DNA of 64,000 bases, taken from Verrucomicrobiales bacterium (GTDB taxonomy: Bacteria; Verrucomicrobiota; Verrucomicrobiia; Verrucomicrobiales; DEV007). This document shows, in pieces, positions 62,201 to 64,000 of the stretch; position 1 is the stretch's first letter, and each line of letters opens with the position of its first letter. The DNA is taken from positions 51,540 to 115,539 of the forward strand of contig JAEUHH010000085.1 of NCBI GenBank assembly GCA_016795505.1. Direction: 5' to 3'. The notes beneath the pieces are model-generated. The model was not told the origin of the DNA. It worked only from the letters and a program-made list of their open reading frames with translations, and searched no databases. A program made the translations under genes and the position numbers.

Positions 62201-64000
62201 AGCAGCTTCTACTATGGTGGCAGTGCCCTGGCCGATGTCGACGGCGACGGAGATCTCGATCTGATCCGATGGAGCTTTTACCAGTCGAATCAGGTGTGGC
62301 TGAACGATGGTGCGGGCAGTTTCTCCGACAGCGGGCAGTCACTGGGCAATCATGATACCCTCAGCGTGGCCGTGGGCGATCTGGATGGTGACGGCGACCT
62401 CGATTTCGTCGCGGGGAACTATGGACGCACCAATCAAGTCTGGCTGAACGGTGTCGCCTCCACCGACACCACCACCGCCACGGTGGACCCCTCGGGTAAT
62501 CTCGTCATCGAAGACGTGGCCGGCGGCGACACGGACGACGATCTGACCATCGTCATCGACGGCACGGATTATCTCATCACCGATCCCACCAACGGCGTCA
62601 CCATCCGTATTCCCCTCGCCAGCGTCACGGGCGACATCATCGTCAATGGCAATGGCGGCGATGACACCCTGACCGTAGACCTGACCGGTGGTCTCATCCC
62701 CCGCAACATCGTCTTCAACGGCGGCACGGGCGGCGACGATGCGCTGGTCATCTCCGACACCAGTGGCCGCACCTACGGGTCTTACACCCACTCGGCCGAC
62801 AACGCCAACGACGGCAACATCGAGATCGACGGCCTGACGGTCACCTACACGGGGCTGGAGCCGATCACCGACCTGCTGGTCGTGGCCGACCGCACCTTCA
62901 ACTTCAGCGGCGGCATCGACGCCATCACGGTGACCGACGACGGCGCCACCATCACCATCGACTCGCCCCTGGCCGAGAGCGTCACCTTCACCCGGCCGAC
63001 CAACTCGCTGACCATCATCGGCGATGCGGGCGACTCCGTCACGGTGACCAACGCCACCACCCTGGCCGCCGATGTCAGCATCACCGCCGGCACCTTCGAA
63101 ATCGCCGGCGGCGCCTCGCTCGATCTTTCCGCCGCCACCACCCCGGCCGCGGCCATCATCGCCAACCGCGTCCTCATCGGCGGCGCCCTGAACACCGGCG
63201 CGGCGGGCAACATCACCTTCACCCCGCTGACCACCGGCAATGTCCAGCGCTACCTGCTCGGCTCAGGTGCCGACCCGGTCGATGACACCGTCCGCATCTC
63301 CGCCGCTGAGATCAGCCGCCTCACCGCCGGTCTCATCACCGTCGGCGACAGCGAAACGGGCACCATCACCGTCGACGCCGACATCGTCCTGCCCGCCGAC
63401 CTGACCCTCGTCACGCCCGGCACGGTCAATTTCAACCGCAAGATCAACGGCAACTTCGACCTGAGCATCGTCAGCGGCGGCACCACCGTCGCCCGGCCTC
63501 CCGGCCTCGGCGGCATCGGCGCCCTCACCCCGCTGGACACCGTCACCACCGACGCCGGCGGCACCACCCGCGTCCAAAACGGCGGCGTGATCAACTCCAC
63601 CGGCGACCAGACCTACAACGATCTGTTCATGGTCGGCACCACCGACGAATCCGTCGGCATCGCCACCCTGACCGCGCCGACGGTCAACTTCTCGGCCACC
63701 ACCGATTACCACCTCGATCTCAACGGCGACGCCGGAGCCGGCCTCGTCGGCGGCCATGACCAGCTCGCCATCGTCGGCGCGCTCAACCTCGGCGGCGCCA
63801 CCGTCACCGTCGACCTGGGCTTCACCCCCACCGTCGGCAACAGCTACACCATCATCACTAACGACGGCGCGGACGCCGTTTCCGGCACCTTCGTCCAGGG
63901 CGCCTCGGTCGCCGCGCTCTTCGGCGGCACGGTGTCCTACTTCGACATCGACTACGCCGGTGGCGACGGCAACGACGTCGTCCTCACCGTGGCGGCCGGT
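59222..64000 (+). CDS. Giant LEPR-XLL surface/secreted protein with metzincin-like motif and VCBS/FG-GAP repeats (3' end outside window)
   Basis: Open for 1593 codons and still open at the window edge. Residues 24-37 (VEAIEPRILFSGAP) are the LEPR-XLL motif found at the N-terminus of giant proteins in Verrucomicrobiota and Planctomycetota. Residues about 95-235 contain ISDLSGNALGKANGYTITID and VLHEQGHVLGLAD, which fits the zinc-protease pattern HExxHxxGxxD (His193, Glu194, His197), followed by VMNGLLSQGARR. Then come 14 VCBS/FG-GAP-like repeats (GDVDGDGDLDLVEGN core) in two blocks of seven, separated by a DUF11-like domain (LTKTSPAEQVVQGGAVTYTI). From about residue 1080 follow beta-repeat modules (YTIITNDGADAVSGTF near the edge), as in autotransporter-type adhesins. 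The ATG at 59222 begins the basic MKKNRKSA typical of these proteins. Confidence 0.9.
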   Translation, partial: MKKNRKSAQSPASTAPAPYRHLQVEAIEPRILFSGAPVEPTEGETADAQAPADEATELVLAVSPEAPASADGAGVSGDSGATLVATGSGTADLNAETLAAIADAAKQRWIDAGISAEQLSALNSVTYQISDLSGNALGKANGYTITIDRDAAGSNAWFIDSTPLVDEEFGATGTALADGGAAGAYDLLSTVLHEQGHVLGLADVPGDGAAVMNGLLSQGARRSPAAGTANGAVVGSVEGDAFLGGTHLPPDPATEPAPTGGTGTFSDSGQLLGKNSTFSVALGDVDGDGDLDIVEGIPDQANRVWLNNGSGSFTDSSQAIGNHHTRNVVLGDVDGDGDLDLVEGNRHQANRVWLNDGFGSFSDSGQTLGNHSTLSVATGDVDGDGDLDLVEGNYDQANRVWLNNGFGTFSNSGQALGNHGTFSVALGDVDGDGDLDLVEGNHHQANRVWLNNGAGSFTDSGQTLGNHGTLSVALGDVDSDGDLDLIEGNFGQANRIWLNDGSGTFSDSGQTLGNHTTRSVALGDVDGDGDLDLVEGGDFQAGRVWLNDGSGSFSDSGQALGNHNTQSVVLGDVDGDGDLDLVEGNQNQPNRVWLNQNQPQTDLTLTKTSPAEQVVQGGAVTYTITVSNAGPLAVTSASVTDTFSPLLTGVSWSAVYAGGATGNANGSGDIDELVDLPVGSSITYTVNATVVDAGTANLAAQSIVTNTAQVSLPRGFADSNLANNADSDSDIVVLAATGGTGSFSDSGQPLGSGIPLSLALGDVDGDGDLDLIEGNVVGYNRVLFNDGSGTFSDSGQTLGYHDTWSVALGDVDGDGDLDIVEGTRNDGSRLWLNDGTGSFTESGQALGDHKTYSVALGDLDGDGDLDLVEGNTNDHANRIWLNDGAGTFTDSGQTLGDHDTITVVLGDIDGDGDLDFVEGNANNQSNRVWLNDGAGSFTDSGQLLGKNTTYNLALGDVDGDGDLDLVESRYDGTQIWVNNGAGSFSSSGQSLALSSFYYGGSALADVDGDGDLDLIRWSFYQSNQVWLNDGAGSFSDSGQSLGNHDTLSVAVGDLDGDGDLDFVAGNYGRTNQVWLNGVASTDTTTATVDPSGNLVIEDVAGGDTDDDLTIVIDGTDYLITDPTNGVTIRIPLASVTGDIIVNGNGGDDTLTVDLTGGLIPRNIVFNGGTGGDDALVISDTSGRTYGSYTHSADNANDGNIEIDGLTVTYTGLEPITDLLVVADRTFNFSGGIDAITVTDDGATITIDSPLAESVTFTRPTNSLTIIGDAGDSVTVTNATTLAADVSITAGTFEIAGGASLDLSAATTPAAAIIANRVLIGGALNTGAAGNITFTPLTTGNVQRYLLGSGADPVDDTVRISAAEISRLTAGLITVGDSETGTITVDADIVLPADLTLVTPGTVNFNRKINGNFDLSIVSGGTTVARPPGLGGIGALTPLDTVTTDAGGTTRVQNGGVINSTGDQTYNDLFMVGTTDESVGIATLTAPTVNFSATTDYHLDLNGDAGAGLVGGHDQLAIVGALNLGGATVTVDLGFTPTVGNSYTIITNDGADAVSGTFVQGASVAALFGGTVSYFDIDYAGGDGNDVVLTVAAG
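60016..61010 (+). repeat. VCBS repeat block 1 (seven units of 144 bp)
   Basis: The GATGTGGACGGCGACGGCGA core occurs at 60071, 60215, 60359, 60503, 60647, 60791 and 60935, always 144 bases (48 codons) apart. Near-identity suggests recent duplication or gene conversion. Confidence 0.92.
61440..62450 (+). repeat. VCBS repeat block 2 (seven units of 144-147 bp)
   Basis: Cores at 61505, 61649, 61793, 61940, 62087, 62234 and 62378, spaced 144 or 147 bases, in frame. Less uniform than block 1. Confidence 0.9.

Noticed and set aside
59039..63757. Several long open frames on the minus strand opposite the giant gene
   Set aside because: They are antisense shadows of the VCBS repeats; the plus-strand reading has LEPR-XLL, VCBS and DUF11 motifs in one uninterrupted frame.

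Overview
The window is about 64 kb of GC-rich bacterial DNA that is mostly chromosomal housekeeping genes. The best taxonomic clue is the giant protein that starts at 59222. Its N-terminus carries a LEPR-XLL motif (EAIEPRILFSGAP), which is typical of very large surface or secreted proteins in Verrucomicrobiota and Planctomycetota. An SHD1-like secreted protein, several FG-GAP/VCBS-repeat proteins, a DUF4407 protein and islands of oligonucleotide-phrase and hairpin repeats fit the same picture. I infer a Verrucomicrobiota (PVC superphylum) chromosome but cannot place it more precisely. No prophage, transposase, CRISPR array or rRNA was seen.

Layout. 0-4 kb, minus strand: ilvD, a class II aldolase and an SHD1-like secreted protein. 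4.5-12.3 kb, plus strand: a two-domain iron-type ABC permease without partners, a small secreted protein, rpoA-rplQ, a DUF368 (PopT-type) lipid carrier transporter, and an amino-acid ABC importer (binding lipoprotein, permease, ATPase). 12.3-18.5 kb: a coiled-coil protein, lipB, then on the minus strand a SecA paralogue translationally coupled to an HlyD-like adaptor, and a DUF4407 membrane protein. 18.6-20 kb: a CnrY-CnrX-CnrH-like metal-sensing sigma-factor operon. 20-31 kb, minus strand: clpB, a GDSL hydrolase, a sugar-phosphate isomerase, an alpha/beta hydrolase, a CPBP protease, a TpsB outer-membrane transporter and an exported protein. 31-44 kb: floA and a partner, a serine beta-lactamase-like hydrolase, an Nramp-like transporter, two coupled unknown membrane proteins, tRNA-Leu(CAA), two tandem CNNM/CBS proteins and an RRM RNA-binding protein. 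44-51 kb, plus strand: miaA, aroB, a small membrane protein, a thymidine phosphorylase, a lipoprotein with a nuclease-like motif, a Uma2 protein, dhaK and dhaL. 51-57.6 kb: an FG-GAP exported protein, panD, an alanine:cation symporter and a membrane-anchored unknown. 57.6-59.2 kb is a noncoding repeat island. The LEPR-XLL giant gene runs off the right edge.

The features not explained by ordinary genes are repeats. One is a dispersed element built on CCGATC and ACCCTGT blocks, with at least seven copies. One copy lies inside an ABC ATPase gene, one abuts the lipB start codon, and two sit between co-oriented, probably co-transcribed genes. Two large noncoding elements share one design: small hairpins carried on the arms of a larger inverted repeat. 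The last is a 12-unit, 21-bp tandem array in which most units carry a Shine-Dalgarno-like AAAGGAGG inside a short palindrome. The most system-like gene sets are the CnrYXH-like operon, whose metal ligands align in perfect register with CnrX but which has no efflux pump nearby, and the divergent SecA paralogue with its adaptor.
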